13,049 bases of DNA from an uncultured Lachnobacterium sp. GTDB taxonomy: Bacteria; Bacillota; Clostridia; Lachnospirales; Lachnospiraceae. The notes beneath the pieces are model-generated. The model was not told where the DNA came from, did no database searches, and worked only from the letters and a program-made list of their open reading frames with translations. The stretch's first letter is position 1, and the number at the start of each line of letters is the position of its first letter. The stretch covers positions 1 to 13,049 of the forward strand of contig URQG01000028.1 of NCBI GenBank assembly GCA_900549895.1, in the 5' to 3' direction. Shown here in pieces: positions 7,601 to 13,049 of this stretch. The position numbers and the translations under genes are program-made.

Positions 7601-8569
7601 ATTGCCGTCTTGATCAACCGTCTTGATTGGCTGGATTACAAGGTTTCCATCCTGAACCTTGATATTATCCGTAGAATCAACATATGCCTGCCACTCCTTG
7701 TTTACCCAGCCTTTTTTGTGCGTTTCCACATTCCAGTCCGCGCGATTCAATTCGGTTCCGTTGAAATCATCCGACCACTTCAGCGTATATCCCTGCTTTA
7801 AAAGATCTGCCTCCGTCATACCCGATGGAGCCGGAGTAACGGAACCACCGGACGAAGATCCACCCGATGATGATCCGCCGGAGGAATTGTTGTCATCCTT
7901 CTTATCATCGGTCTTGTTCTGATCGTCCTTTGTATCCTCTTTCTTGTCATCGGTCTTTGTCTCGACCTGACGCTTCTGTCCGGCTTTTACCTTCGTTGTA
8001 TTACCGTCTGCATCGGTAATCCTGATTGTGGCACCGGACTTATTGTTGACGGTGACATTCTCATTTTTACCGGAACAGGTAATCTTCACCTTGATTTCGG
8101 TTGTAATCGTAGTATCCTTTGCAGAAACGTTCACTTTTACTTCTTTTTTGGAATCTCCGGTCAAATTTACACTTTTGGCATTCTTGACATTTATATTGGT
8201 ATCCTTTCCGTTATTCGCTAAGGAAACAGCACCTTTGCAATCCAAAACGATGGTCTTAAGCGTTGCATTATTGGTAATCTTTACTTTATTCCCTTTTACT
8301 GTGATTGTAAGATTTTTGTAGTTTCCCTTCGGAATCTTTATAGCGGTTGCTTTACCGTCTTTTGACGATTTTGCCTTAATAACAATCGAATACGCTTTCT
8401 TTCCCTTTGCAACTTTGAGTGCCTGATTCAGCGCCTTCTGACTCGTTACGGTAACGGTCTCTGCTTTGTCTTTGGTCGTTGCACCATACACCGGAACCTG
8501 CGCCATGCTGATCGCAAGCGAAGCTGCAAGCACAAGTGCTCCTGTTCTCTTGAAAACCCCTTTTTTCAT
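4622..8569 (-). CDS. Secreted multimodular GH16 beta-glucanase (laminarinase-like)
   Basis: This 1315-residue exported enzyme should cut internal beta-1,3 (or mixed beta-1,3/1,4) glucosidic bonds outside the cell. Residues 1-30 form a signal peptide with a likely cut after VYGA. Residues 33-200 are a beta-strand-rich, Val/Thr/Asn/Lys-repetitive domain of unknown role, possibly a beta-helix. Residues 205-250 form a Lys/Asp-rich then Gly/Ser linker. The GH16 domain spans 254-506, with GYLPAFWMMP (355-364) and catalytic GEIDIMEVMG: Glu378 as nucleophile, Asp380, and Glu383 as acid/base. The ExDxxE spacing with an extra Met is the beta-bulge form typical of laminarinases and lichenases. Five CBM4/9-like modules follow (about 530-678, 697-829, 831-993, 1000-1151, 1162-1310). 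There is no LPXTG or SLH anchor. AGAGGG six bases upstream supports the start. Exact substrate cannot be fixed from sequence; xyloglucanase or agarase activity is less likely. Confidence 0.94.
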   Translation of the reverse strand: MKKGVFKRTGALVLAASLAISMAQVPVYGATTKDKAETVTVTSQKALNQALKVAKGKKAYSIVIKAKSSKDGKATAIKIPKGNYKNLTITVKGNKVKITNNATLKTIVLDCKGAVSLANNGKDTNINVKNAKSVNLTGDSKKEVKVNVSAKDTTITTEIKVKITCSGKNENVTVNNKSGATIRITDADGNTTKVKAGQKRQVETKTDDKKEDTKDDQNKTDDKKDDNNSSGGSSSGGSSSGGSVTPAPSGMTEADLLKQGYTLKWSDDFNGTELNRADWNVETHKKGWVNKEWQAYVDSTDNIKVQDGNLVIQPIKTVDQDGNASYTSGRINTQGKHDFKYGYFECRAKVPTGKGYLPAFWMMPTDENLYGQWPKCGEIDIMEVMGQETNKAYGTIHYGEPHDQSQGTYSVSVANNFADSYHTYAVDWEPGKITWYVDGIKYHEESDWFSSKSGQGTVAYPAPFDQPFYMILNLAVGGSWVGYPDDSTTYDDQQFAIDYVKVYQKDSYDENVTKPIKNVVLREPDGSGNYINNGDFSVAEDLTDDVNWKFLTTQDGEGSAEIKDKQIVISTTDAGKAVYSIQLVQPNVPLKKGGKYKVTFDAYADAARTMIADISGPDHNFTRYLKDTTVELGTEKKTHTLEFQMTSDSDANGRLEFNLGNTASTATVYISNVRIVDNGYEEIEEDTTKKALADGNYVYNGSFQEGTGRLGYWEITNDADAEVAVTGLEDGRRLKVTSNVGTAAGVVLVGQSGLALGAGSDYELSFTAQADEAKTMTVTVAGETYTFALTTEKKNYSVKIKTATDLQNKNISFDLGLGTTVYLDDVRIDEDALIKNGSFNAGFSGFEVYCSTPSNVTYVVDSQQEENAADFTIKDTGDADWHIQLKQTGVNLEEGQWYRLSMKMKSSIDRKVSYALQRDGSKHTDAKGEQDWTPYCQETVSLTKDYQTFSKEFQMKEASDDGTIFNIAMGAVDGKKIKDQHRICIDDIVLEKIEAPKVTSTNLLQNADFSKGIDGWSAYVHEDSGANATNTVSGNAITFDIKNVGEADWNVQLKQEGLSLQAGHTYHVSFKAKSTAARTIKGCVMHDANNETKWDGGSDAALEAGVEKNVEFDVKVSKNVDNAYLQVSMGKIADVDTPASVITLSDFSMIDKNEAAVDPKPLNTNLFKGADLTDANDWDIWIDSENVNGTSEIKDGKATFVLSKIGKEDYQPQFKQSGIQLEKGCKYQLTMDVNSTIDRNIIFKFQQDGGTWTEYKKVEQELTVGNNSISIEFVMEDDTDAKALFCAGMGAQNISDQHTITFSNVKLVKVAETAN
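4640..6982 (-). repeat. Five tandem CBM4/9-like modules within the glucanase
   Basis: Approximate module spans are 6536-6982, 6083-6481, 5591-6079, 5117-5572 and 4640-5086 (first to fifth in the protein). Modules 3-5 share a core of the form ADW-QLKQ-G-L--G--Y: ADWHIQLKQTGVNLEEG (residues 879-895), ADWNVQLKQEGLSLQAG (1047-1063) and EDYQPQFKQSGIQLEKG (1208-1224). Module 1 has VYSIQLVQPNVPLKKG and module 2 only the weakly similar GVVLVGQSGLALGAG. CBM4/9 folds usually bind beta-glucan or xylan chains. The repeats are diverged at the DNA level, so these are old duplications or recruited domains. Confidence 0.8.
7820..7957 (-). repeat. Low-complexity linker of the glucanase
   Basis: Residues 205-250 change from Lys/Asp/Glu-rich (KTDDKKEDTKDDQNKTDDKK) to Gly/Ser repeats (GGSSSGGSSSGGS) and then a Pro-containing end (VTPAPSG). 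It is a flexible spacer separating the N-terminal domain from the catalytic domain. The Gly/Ser part is a short tandem repeat at DNA level and may vary in length between strains. Confidence 0.75.
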
Positions 8570-8637
8570 AGAACCCTCTTCTCCTTCTTTCTCATTTTTA
8601 CTTTGTAACCCCTGTCCGGCGCCCCGTTTTGGCTATC

Positions 8638-8643
8638 ATTATA
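8638..8643 (-). promoter_or_regulatory. Putative -10 box of the glucanase gene
   Basis: A consensus TATAAT on the minus strand, flanked by TATC and GATA in inverted orientation, lies 69-74 bases before the GH16 start and after the hairpin at 8661-8712. The 17-base-upstream hexamer TCTTAT is a poor -35, so an activator may be needed or this may be chance. If used, it gives the glucanase a transcript separate from the permeases, with a leader of about 60 bases containing a GC-rich run around GGGGCGCCGG. Confidence 0.45.
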
Positions 8644-8650
8644 GATATTT

Positions 8651-8712
8651 TATAAAAGAAATAAGAGAAGCAGCTCCGGTCATGCAAGCATTCATGAATC
8701 TACTTCTCTTAT
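8651..8712 (-). terminator. Hairpin with T-rich tail between permease and glucanase
   Basis: A perfect 10-bp stem, ATAAGAGAAG (8661-8670) with CTTCTCTTAT (8703-8712), encloses a 32-base loop that contains further CATG repeats. On the minus strand it is followed by TTCTTTTATA. It begins about 40 bases after the MalG-like permease stop. It may be a terminator or attenuator that limits read-through into the glucanase, or a processing/stability element. The loop is long for a classic terminator. Confidence 0.5.
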
Positions 8713-8753
8713 GTTTTAGGGAGAGCCAAATAAGGAAGTTACTTGATCTATAT

Positions 8754-9617
8754 TTATCCCTTCACACTGCCTAAGGCGATACCCTGAACAATGTGCTTGG
8801 ATAAAATCAAATATACAATAATGACTGGCAGGATGGAAAATGTGATCATCACATAAACCTGACCCATATCAAACTTCAGCCAGTCTGCGGCACGTAACTG
8901 TGCGATCAGGATTGGAAGCGTTTTCTTCTTGTCATTATGTAAGATCAGCGCCGGAGTAAAATAATTATTCCAGTTGCTTACAAATGTGAAGATTGCCTGT
9001 ACTGCGATCGCCGGTTTCATCAATGGTATAACGATTCGGTTGAACGTATAAAACTCACCGGCTCCGTCGATTCGCGCTGCCTCAATCAGTGCCATCGGTA
9101 ATGCACTCTCCATATACTGCTTCATGTAGAAGAACACAACCGGAGCTGCAACAGATGGAATAATCAATGGAAGAAAGCTGTCCATCAGATGCATTCCATT
9201 GACAAGTTTGATGAATCCTAGTGCAGTAACCTGTGTCGGAATCATCATGATCATCAGGATAAACGGATAAATATACTTCTTTAACTTAAACTCGTATGCA
9301 TGAATCGCATATGCGGTCATTGTTGAAAAATAGGTACAAAGTACTGCCGCACAGGCCGAAATGATCAGACTGTTGATCATGCCGGACCAAATCGGCAGAG
9401 TTCCCTTTACCAGATTGTTCCAGTTTTCAAGCAAATGCGTACTCGGAATTGCCGTAAATCCGGACTGTAATTCTCCATTTGAGCGGGTAGCGTTAATAAA
9501 CATAACGTAGAACCAGAACAGGCAGAAGAAGGAAACAATCGTCAGTACGATATATGCCAGAAGTCTACGGGCGTGAATTCCCATGCCCTTTTTTGTATCA
9601 TTACTCATCTTTGCCAT
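8754..9617 (-). CDS. Sugar ABC transporter permease, MalG type
   Basis: This is a 287-residue inner-membrane permease of the carbohydrate-uptake ABC family 1. It shows an N-terminal membrane segment (about 20-42), further segments near 79-103, 114-138, 146-165 and 198-218, and a last one near 253-273. The cytoplasmic EAA loop EAARIDGAGEFYTFNRIVIPLMKP (residues 179-202), which docks to the ATPase, contains the conserved Gly185. The FVSNWNNYFTPALI stretch (212-225) is typical of MalG-like proteins. It starts 6 bases after the MalF-type gene, with an AAGGGG site inside that gene's end, so the two are translated together. It should pair with that permease to import oligosaccharides delivered by the upstream lipoprotein. 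No ATPase gene follows, so a shared MsmX-like ATPase is inferred. Confidence 0.93.
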   Translation of the reverse strand: MAKMSNDTKKGMGIHARRLLAYIVLTIVSFFCLFWFYVMFINATRSNGELQSGFTAIPSTHLLENWNNLVKGTLPIWSGMINSLIISACAAVLCTYFSTMTAYAIHAYEFKLKKYIYPFILMIMMIPTQVTALGFIKLVNGMHLMDSFLPLIIPSVAAPVVFFYMKQYMESALPMALIEAARIDGAGEFYTFNRIVIPLMKPAIAVQAIFTFVSNWNNYFTPALILHNDKKKTLPILIAQLRAADWLKFDMGQVYVMITFSILPVIIVYLILSKHIVQGIALGSVKG

Positions 9618-9623
9618 AGTTCA

Positions 9624-10541
9624 TTACCCCTTTCTCTTGTCATTGCCGGTTATCTTAAATACAACCAGACTTAAAACAGTTGTAACAATAAACAGCATAA
9701 CGGATAACGCGCCTGCCATACCATAATTCTTGCTGTAAAGATGCTTGTTCAAATACATGATCAAAGTCATCGTTGTGCGCATCGGATTGCCCGTTCCGTT
9801 TGTCAAAATCTGAGGAACATCAAATAACTGAAGACCACCGATCAACGAAGTAATAATCACATACACTAAGATAGGGCGAAGCAGCGGAAGGGTAATCTTA
9901 AAGAACACCTGTGTTGAAGTGGCACCATCCACTTCCGCTGCTTCAAATAATGAAGTATCAATTCCCATCATACCTGCCATCAGAAGAATTGTTGTATTAC
10001 CAAACCACATCAGGCAGTTCATTAACGCAATCAACCCTCTTGTACTTCCTGCATGTGATAAAAACTTATACGGTTCGGAGATGAACCCGATCTGCATCAA
10101 TAAAGAGTTGATCGGTCCTCCATCCGAGAACAGCGTAAAGAACAACATAGAAAAGGCAGATGCCATAATCAGGTTCGGCAGATAGATGACCGTCTTAAAG
10201 AATCTGGCGCCTTTTAATCGAAGCTGCACGTCCGAAAACCATGCTCCCAACAGAAGTGACAGAAAAATCTGCGGGATAAAACACATGATCCAAAGCACCA
10301 TCGTATTCTTAAAATAAACCCATATATCACCGCTGCTAAAAAGTGCCTTATAATTATCTAATCCAACAAATCTTGGTCCGATCTGTGTCAGACCAGACAT
10401 GTAATTTTCAAAAAAACTGTTATAAATTGTACTTACTAACGGTACCAGCTGAAATACTACAAATACAACGATAAAAGGGATCAAAAAAATGTAACCCCAT
10501 TTGTTATATCTGACAACTTTGCTTCCGCTGTTTTTCTTCAT
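9624..10541 (-). CDS. Sugar ABC transporter permease, MalF type
   Basis: This is a 305-residue integral membrane permease. Hydrophobic segments appear near residues 15-40, 80-102, 116-139, 166-190, 218-236 and 275-296. The EAA loop EAAEVDGATSTQVFFKITLPLLRP (200-223) with Gly206 is the contact site for the ATPase. Family members of this size form heterodimers with MalG-type partners, encoded immediately downstream here. The ATG at 10541 is chosen because GGGAGGT lies 6 bases upstream; an in-frame TTG at 10556 would run through that ribosome site and is rejected. The substrate is probably a beta-glucan oligosaccharide, inferred only from the neighbouring GH16 gene. Confidence 0.93.
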   Translation of the reverse strand: MKKNSGSKVVRYNKWGYIFLIPFIVVFVVFQLVPLVSTIYNSFFENYMSGLTQIGPRFVGLDNYKALFSSGDIWVYFKNTMVLWIMCFIPQIFLSLLLGAWFSDVQLRLKGARFFKTVIYLPNLIMASAFSMLFFTLFSDGGPINSLLMQIGFISEPYKFLSHAGSTRGLIALMNCLMWFGNTTILLMAGMMGIDTSLFEAAEVDGATSTQVFFKITLPLLRPILVYVIITSLIGGLQLFDVPQILTNGTGNPMRTTMTLIMYLNKHLYSKNYGMAGALSVMLFIVTTVLSLVVFKITGNDKRKG

Positions 10542-10547
10542 AAACTT

Positions 10548-10554
10548 ACCTCCC
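10548..10554 (-). promoter_or_regulatory. Ribosome binding site deciding the MalF-type start
   Basis: GGGAGGT lies 6 bases before the ATG at 10541. Its position excludes the longer reading frame that begins at the TTG at 10556. Confidence 0.85.
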
Positions 10555-10585
10555 AACTGGTATGTTTCTGTTATACTTCTTATTC

Positions 10586-10616
10586 ATGTTTTAATTGGTA
10601 TTTCGTATGTTTTAAT
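10586..10616 (-). repeat. Direct repeat of ATTAAAACAT, 21-bp period
   Basis: Two exact copies of ATTAAAACAT (minus-strand reading; 10607-10616 and 10586-10595) lie one period of 21 bases apart, about two helical turns, upstream of the MalF-type permease. They could be a regulator's paired half-sites or simply AT-rich spacer DNA. No promoter hexamers were recognised with confidence nearby. Confidence 0.4.
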
Positions 10617-10675
10617 AACCGTGCCCGCACATACGGCAGGCACGGTTTGTGCTTATGTATTCCTCACATAAAGCA
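10617..10675 (-). ncRNA. Two consecutive hairpins in the SBP-permease intergenic mRNA
   Basis: This is a structured mRNA region rather than a separate RNA gene. Hairpin one has a perfect 9-bp GC-rich stem, AACCGTGCC (10617-10625) with GGCACGGTT (10639-10647), around 13 bases. Hairpin two pairs TGCTTATGT (10650-10658) with ACATAAAGCA (10666-10675) with one bulged base and a 7-base loop. Both begin within about 20-75 bases after the binding-protein stop. Neither is followed by a U-run on the minus strand, so strict termination is unlikely. Comparable stem-loops between binding-protein and permease genes in other transport operons protect the upstream message and raise binding-protein output; that role is inferred here. 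Confidence 0.55.
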
Positions 10676-10691
10676 TGTTTGTACGCTTAAA

Positions 10692-12095
10692 TTAGTATGT
10701 TAATTCCGGATACTTCTCTGTTACAGCCTTGTAGAAGAGATCAAGTGCCTCATCCTTTGTAGCCTTGCCTTCGAAGTAGTTCTTCATAGCGTTCTGGAAT
10801 TCTTCGTTACATCCCTGATCGTAAGCACAGATATTGCTTAAGTCAAGATCTGCAACACCGCCGCAGTACATCTCAAGTGGGTTCTGTCCACCAAGAATCT
10901 TGCTCTCATAAGGCTTGTCATCCTTGCCCATGATTGTTCCGTCTGCAAGTCCGTTCATAATTTGGTTGTTGTTTACGAAATCATCATCATCAACAACGAT
11001 CTCTTTCATGATATCGTCATCTGTTGTCATCTTAAGCATGATGTCCTTAATCAGGCCCTTGTTGTCTGTTCCGTTTGCAGCACAGATCCATGTACCGCCC
11101 CAATAGAAGCCCTGTGGTCCTTCAGCAGCACCCCAGCCACCATTGTATCCGATAGATCCTTCTGTATCAGCAGCCATTGAGAAGTTTACAAGCCAAGCCG
11201 GTCCAAAGTAGCAGAATACCTTTCCTTCCGGATAGAATCCCTTTGACCAGTCATCTGACCACAGATCACATGTTCCTGTCTCACCTGCATCAACAAGTTC
11301 CTTAGAGTCATCAACCCACTTCATAATGTTATCATCAATGGTAATCTTTCCATCGTTTACCCACTTAGAAGTTACATTGTTAGAGTATACACGGTAAGTA
11401 TCGTTTGCTGAAGATGTCATCTTGTATCCGGCATCTTTCATCTTCTTTGCTGTCTCGTTGAATGTATCCCAATCGCTTACGTAGTTCTGTACTTCAGCAG
11501 GATCATCTGTTCCGAGAACTTCCTTAGCTGCATCTCTGTTGTAGAAAAGAACACCCGGGCAGCCCTGCCATGAAAGACCTTTTAATGTTCCGTTAGAATC
11601 GGTTACAATATCCTTTGTGTACTGATACTGCTTGGAAAGATCTTCCTCAGAGATACCAAGATCTGTGATTGGTAATGTGTAATCAGTATCCACATACTTT
11701 AATGCATAGTCAGCCTCAACCAGGAAAATATCGATCTTGTCATCTGCTGCCGCGCTCTCCTGGTTCTGTAATGTCTGATCCAGGTTGTTCTGGTAAGCAT
11801 TGTCATCGTTTGGTGTGATGTTCCAAACAACATCTACATCACCGATCTTACCATGCGTAGCATCCACTTCCTCATATCCAGGATAGTGATCTGTGATACG
11901 GCTCTTGAACTCCTCATTCCAGCAATAAATGTTTAATACTTTTCCTTCATCTGCCGCATCGTCAACCTGCGACTCTGCTGTTGCATCTGATGCAGATGTG
12001 TCTGCTGGCTTGGAATCATTGTTTCCGCCGCATCCGACAAACATTGTTGCCACCATTGTTGCACACAGAAGTGCGCTTACTACTTTTTTCTTCAT
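10692..12095 (-). CDS. Extracellular sugar-binding lipoprotein of ABC transporter
   Basis: This 467-residue protein belongs to the family 1 extracellular solute-binding proteins. A signal peptide (MKKK, hydrophobic core, lipobox FVGC) predicts lipid attachment at Cys22, followed by an Asp/Ser/Ala-rich tether (about 25-50). The mature part begins KVLNIYCWNEEFKSRI, a usual first strand and helix of the fold. It carries LKGLSWQGCPGVLFYNRD, the hinge-region segment of sugar binders, and aromatic-rich stretches such as CYFGPAWLVNF and GFYWGGTWICAA that probably stack on sugar rings. It should capture oligosaccharides at the cell surface for the two permeases downstream. AAGGAGGG six bases upstream is a near-perfect ribosome site, predicting high expression. 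The gene follows the LacI regulator by 60 bases. The ligand is not determinable from sequence; beta-glucan oligosaccharides fit the locus. Confidence 0.93.
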   Translation of the reverse strand: MKKKVVSALLCATMVATMFVGCGGNNDSKPADTSASDATAESQVDDAADEGKVLNIYCWNEEFKSRITDHYPGYEEVDATHGKIGDVDVVWNITPNDDNAYQNNLDQTLQNQESAAADDKIDIFLVEADYALKYVDTDYTLPITDLGISEEDLSKQYQYTKDIVTDSNGTLKGLSWQGCPGVLFYNRDAAKEVLGTDDPAEVQNYVSDWDTFNETAKKMKDAGYKMTSSANDTYRVYSNNVTSKWVNDGKITIDDNIMKWVDDSKELVDAGETGTCDLWSDDWSKGFYPEGKVFCYFGPAWLVNFSMAADTEGSIGYNGGWGAAEGPQGFYWGGTWICAANGTDNKGLIKDIMLKMTTDDDIMKEIVVDDDDFVNNNQIMNGLADGTIMGKDDKPYESKILGGQNPLEMYCGGVADLDLSNICAYDQGCNEEFQNAMKNYFEGKATKDEALDLFYKAVTEKYPELTY

Positions 12096-12155
12096 ATATT
12101 ACCCTCCTTATAATATGTGGGCATTACGCCCGATTGTTTGAAGAAATTCCCCGGT
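12096..12155 (-). promoter_or_regulatory. Short regulator-SBP spacer with ribosome site and small inverted repeat
   Basis: The 60-base gap holds AAGGAGGG (12102-12109) and a small inverted repeat GGGC-GTAAT-GCCC just upstream of it. No spaced -35/-10 pair is convincing: TATTAT occurs but abuts the ribosome site. The binding-protein gene may therefore be read from the lacI-type gene or from a promoter inside it. The inverted repeat could be half of an operator, though its 4-bp arms make this weak. Confidence 0.35.
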
Positions 12156-13049
12156 TTACTCCTCCGGCTGGATTACTCCAACCGATTGTCCCGGTATTAA
12201 ACTTCCTTCTATAACGACTCTCTCAACGAGAGTTGTTTTCGGTTTTTCAATAGTACCGATCAGTCTCTTTGCTGCTTCTTCGCCAATCAGTTCCGTATTC
12301 TGACTGATTGTTGTAAGTTTCGGATAAAGAAGCTGCGACATCATGGTACCGTCATATCCGGCCACTGAGATGTCCTGTGGAATTTTCATTCCTCTCTTGA
12401 TGATTACATTTCTTCCACCGATCAGTGAAGTATCATCCGGATATATAATACAGCTCGGCGGATTCGGCAGATTTAAAAGTTCTTTGGTCTGTTCGGCCGC
12501 GCCCTGGATCTCGAGGTAATTGGCAGTTCGTATATAGTTTTCCGGAAGTTCCAGTCCCAACTCATCAACCGCCCGATAAAAACTGGCTAACCGGTCTCTT
12601 GTTACCGTTGAACCTTCCTGTCCGTGAATATATGCGATCTTTCTGTGACCCTGACTGTAAATGTACTTTACAAGCTCCTCGATTCCCTGAATGTTATTGG
12701 ATGTAACAGCGGTGCAATTATGGTGTACATAATCGATTGTCACAACCGGAAGTTCACTGTTCATCAGTTCTACCACATCCGGTTCATTAAAATCCGCACA
12801 CACAATCGCGACACCTTCAAAATTACGATATCGACAATGATCGTAATAAGACATCTTACGGTTTTCGAAGCAGGTATTGATAAATGTAATATCATATCCT
12901 AGCTTCTCAGCTTGTTTCTTAAGTCCGTTCAGCACGCCTGAGAAATATTCATGTGTCAATCCTCTTCCGGCTTCCTCTTCAAAGAGAACTCCTATATTAT
13001 AAGAGCGATTGGTTTTCAATGCTCGGGCCGCCGCGTTTGGAAAGTAACC
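12156..13049 (-). CDS. LacI-family transcriptional regulator (5' end outside window)
   Basis: This is the C-terminal 297 codons of a LacI/GalR repressor whose DNA-binding N-terminus lies beyond the window edge. The reading frame is open to base 13049, and the first visible residues GYFPNAAARALKTNRSYNIG are the hinge-helix end of a LacI headpiece, so the TTG at 13019 is an internal Leu codon rather than the start. The effector domain follows (IGVLFEEEAGRG, YFSGVLNGLKKQAEKLGYDI, VTSNNIQGIEELVKYIYSQGHRKIAYIHG, ISVAGYDGTMMSQLLYPKLTTI), with sugar-contact regions typical of the family. It probably represses the transporter and glucanase genes until a glucan-derived sugar binds. The operator cannot be recognised here. 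Confidence 0.93.
   Translation of the reverse strand, partial: GYFPNAAARALKTNRSYNIGVLFEEEAGRGLTHEYFSGVLNGLKKQAEKLGYDITFINTCFENRKMSYYDHCRYRNFEGVAIVCADFNEPDVVELMNSELPVVTIDYVHHNCTAVTSNNIQGIEELVKYIYSQGHRKIAYIHGQEGSTVTRDRLASFYRAVDELGLELPENYIRTANYLEIQGAAEQTKELLNLPNPPSCIIYPDDTSLIGGRNVIIKRGMKIPQDISVAGYDGTMMSQLLYPKLTTISQNTELIGEEAAKRLIGTIEKPKTTLVERVVIEGSLIPGQSVGVIQPEE

Noticed and set aside
10542..10556. TTG start at 10556 for the MalF-type permease
   Set aside because: The added five codons encode the ribosome binding site GGGAGGT itself.
10617..10647. Hairpin after the binding-protein gene as a rho-independent terminator
   Set aside because: The minus-strand sequence after the stem is ATTAAAACATACG, with no U-run, so it was described as a stability element instead.
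12110..12135. GGGC-GTAAT-GCCC as a terminator of the LacI gene
   Set aside because: The stem has only 4-5 pairs and there is no T-run after it.
12999..13019. TTG at 13019 as the start of the LacI-family gene
   Set aside because: The frame continues to the window edge and encodes GYFPNAAARAL, the conserved end of a LacI DNA-binding headpiece, so the gene is cut by the window rather than lacking the headpiece.

Overview
The window looks like a piece of a Clostridia (Bacillota) chromosome, most likely Lachnospiraceae (Roseburia / Eubacterium rectale type). The evidence is lipoprotein signals with LAAC/FVGC lipoboxes, strong AAGGAGG-type ribosome sites, moderate GC, a gut-Firmicute style carbohydrate locus (LacI regulator, solute-binding lipoprotein, two permeases, large secreted glycanase, no dedicated ATPase), and a fusion of a LacI-like sugar sensor to GGDEF. 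The genus is an inference. All seven supported genes lie on the minus strand, so transcription runs from high to low coordinates.

Layout in the direction of transcription: (1) 13049-12156, a LacI-family repressor cut by the window edge. (2) 12095-10692, an extracellular sugar-binding lipoprotein. (3) 10541-9624 and 9617-8754, MalF-like and MalG-like permeases separated by 6 bases. (4) 8569-4622, a 1315-residue secreted GH16 beta-glucanase with an N-terminal beta-strand-rich domain, a Lys/Asp then Gly/Ser linker, the catalytic domain, and five tandem CBM4/9-like modules. (5) 4429-2531, a cytoplasmic LacI-type sugar-binding domain joined to a GAF-like region and a GGDEF diguanylate cyclase. (6) 2347-1394, a TPR lipoprotein overlapping by one base (7) 1394-150, the ribosome-associated GTPase HflX.

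Items 1-4 read as a Gram-positive polysaccharide utilisation locus for a beta-glucan, with laminarin or another beta-1,3 or mixed-linkage glucan the best guess. The GH16 enzyme would cut the polymer outside the cell, the lipoprotein and permeases would import oligosaccharides using an ATPase encoded elsewhere, and the LacI protein would sense the sugar. Item 5 is the most interesting neighbour: it could convert presence of a sugar into a cyclic-di-GMP signal, tying glycan availability to motility or attachment. Items 6-7 look like a separate housekeeping pair.

Intergenic signals partition the region. Intrinsic terminators follow the glucanase (4524-4560) and the cyclase (2444-2476). A long hairpin with a T-rich tail sits between permease and glucanase (8651-8712). 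TATAAT boxes precede glucanase and cyclase. Two consecutive hairpins without U-runs follow the binding-protein gene (10617-10675), fitting differential mRNA stability within the transporter operon. No gap exceeds 300 bases. I saw no tRNA, rRNA, CRISPR array, insertion sequence or phage gene.
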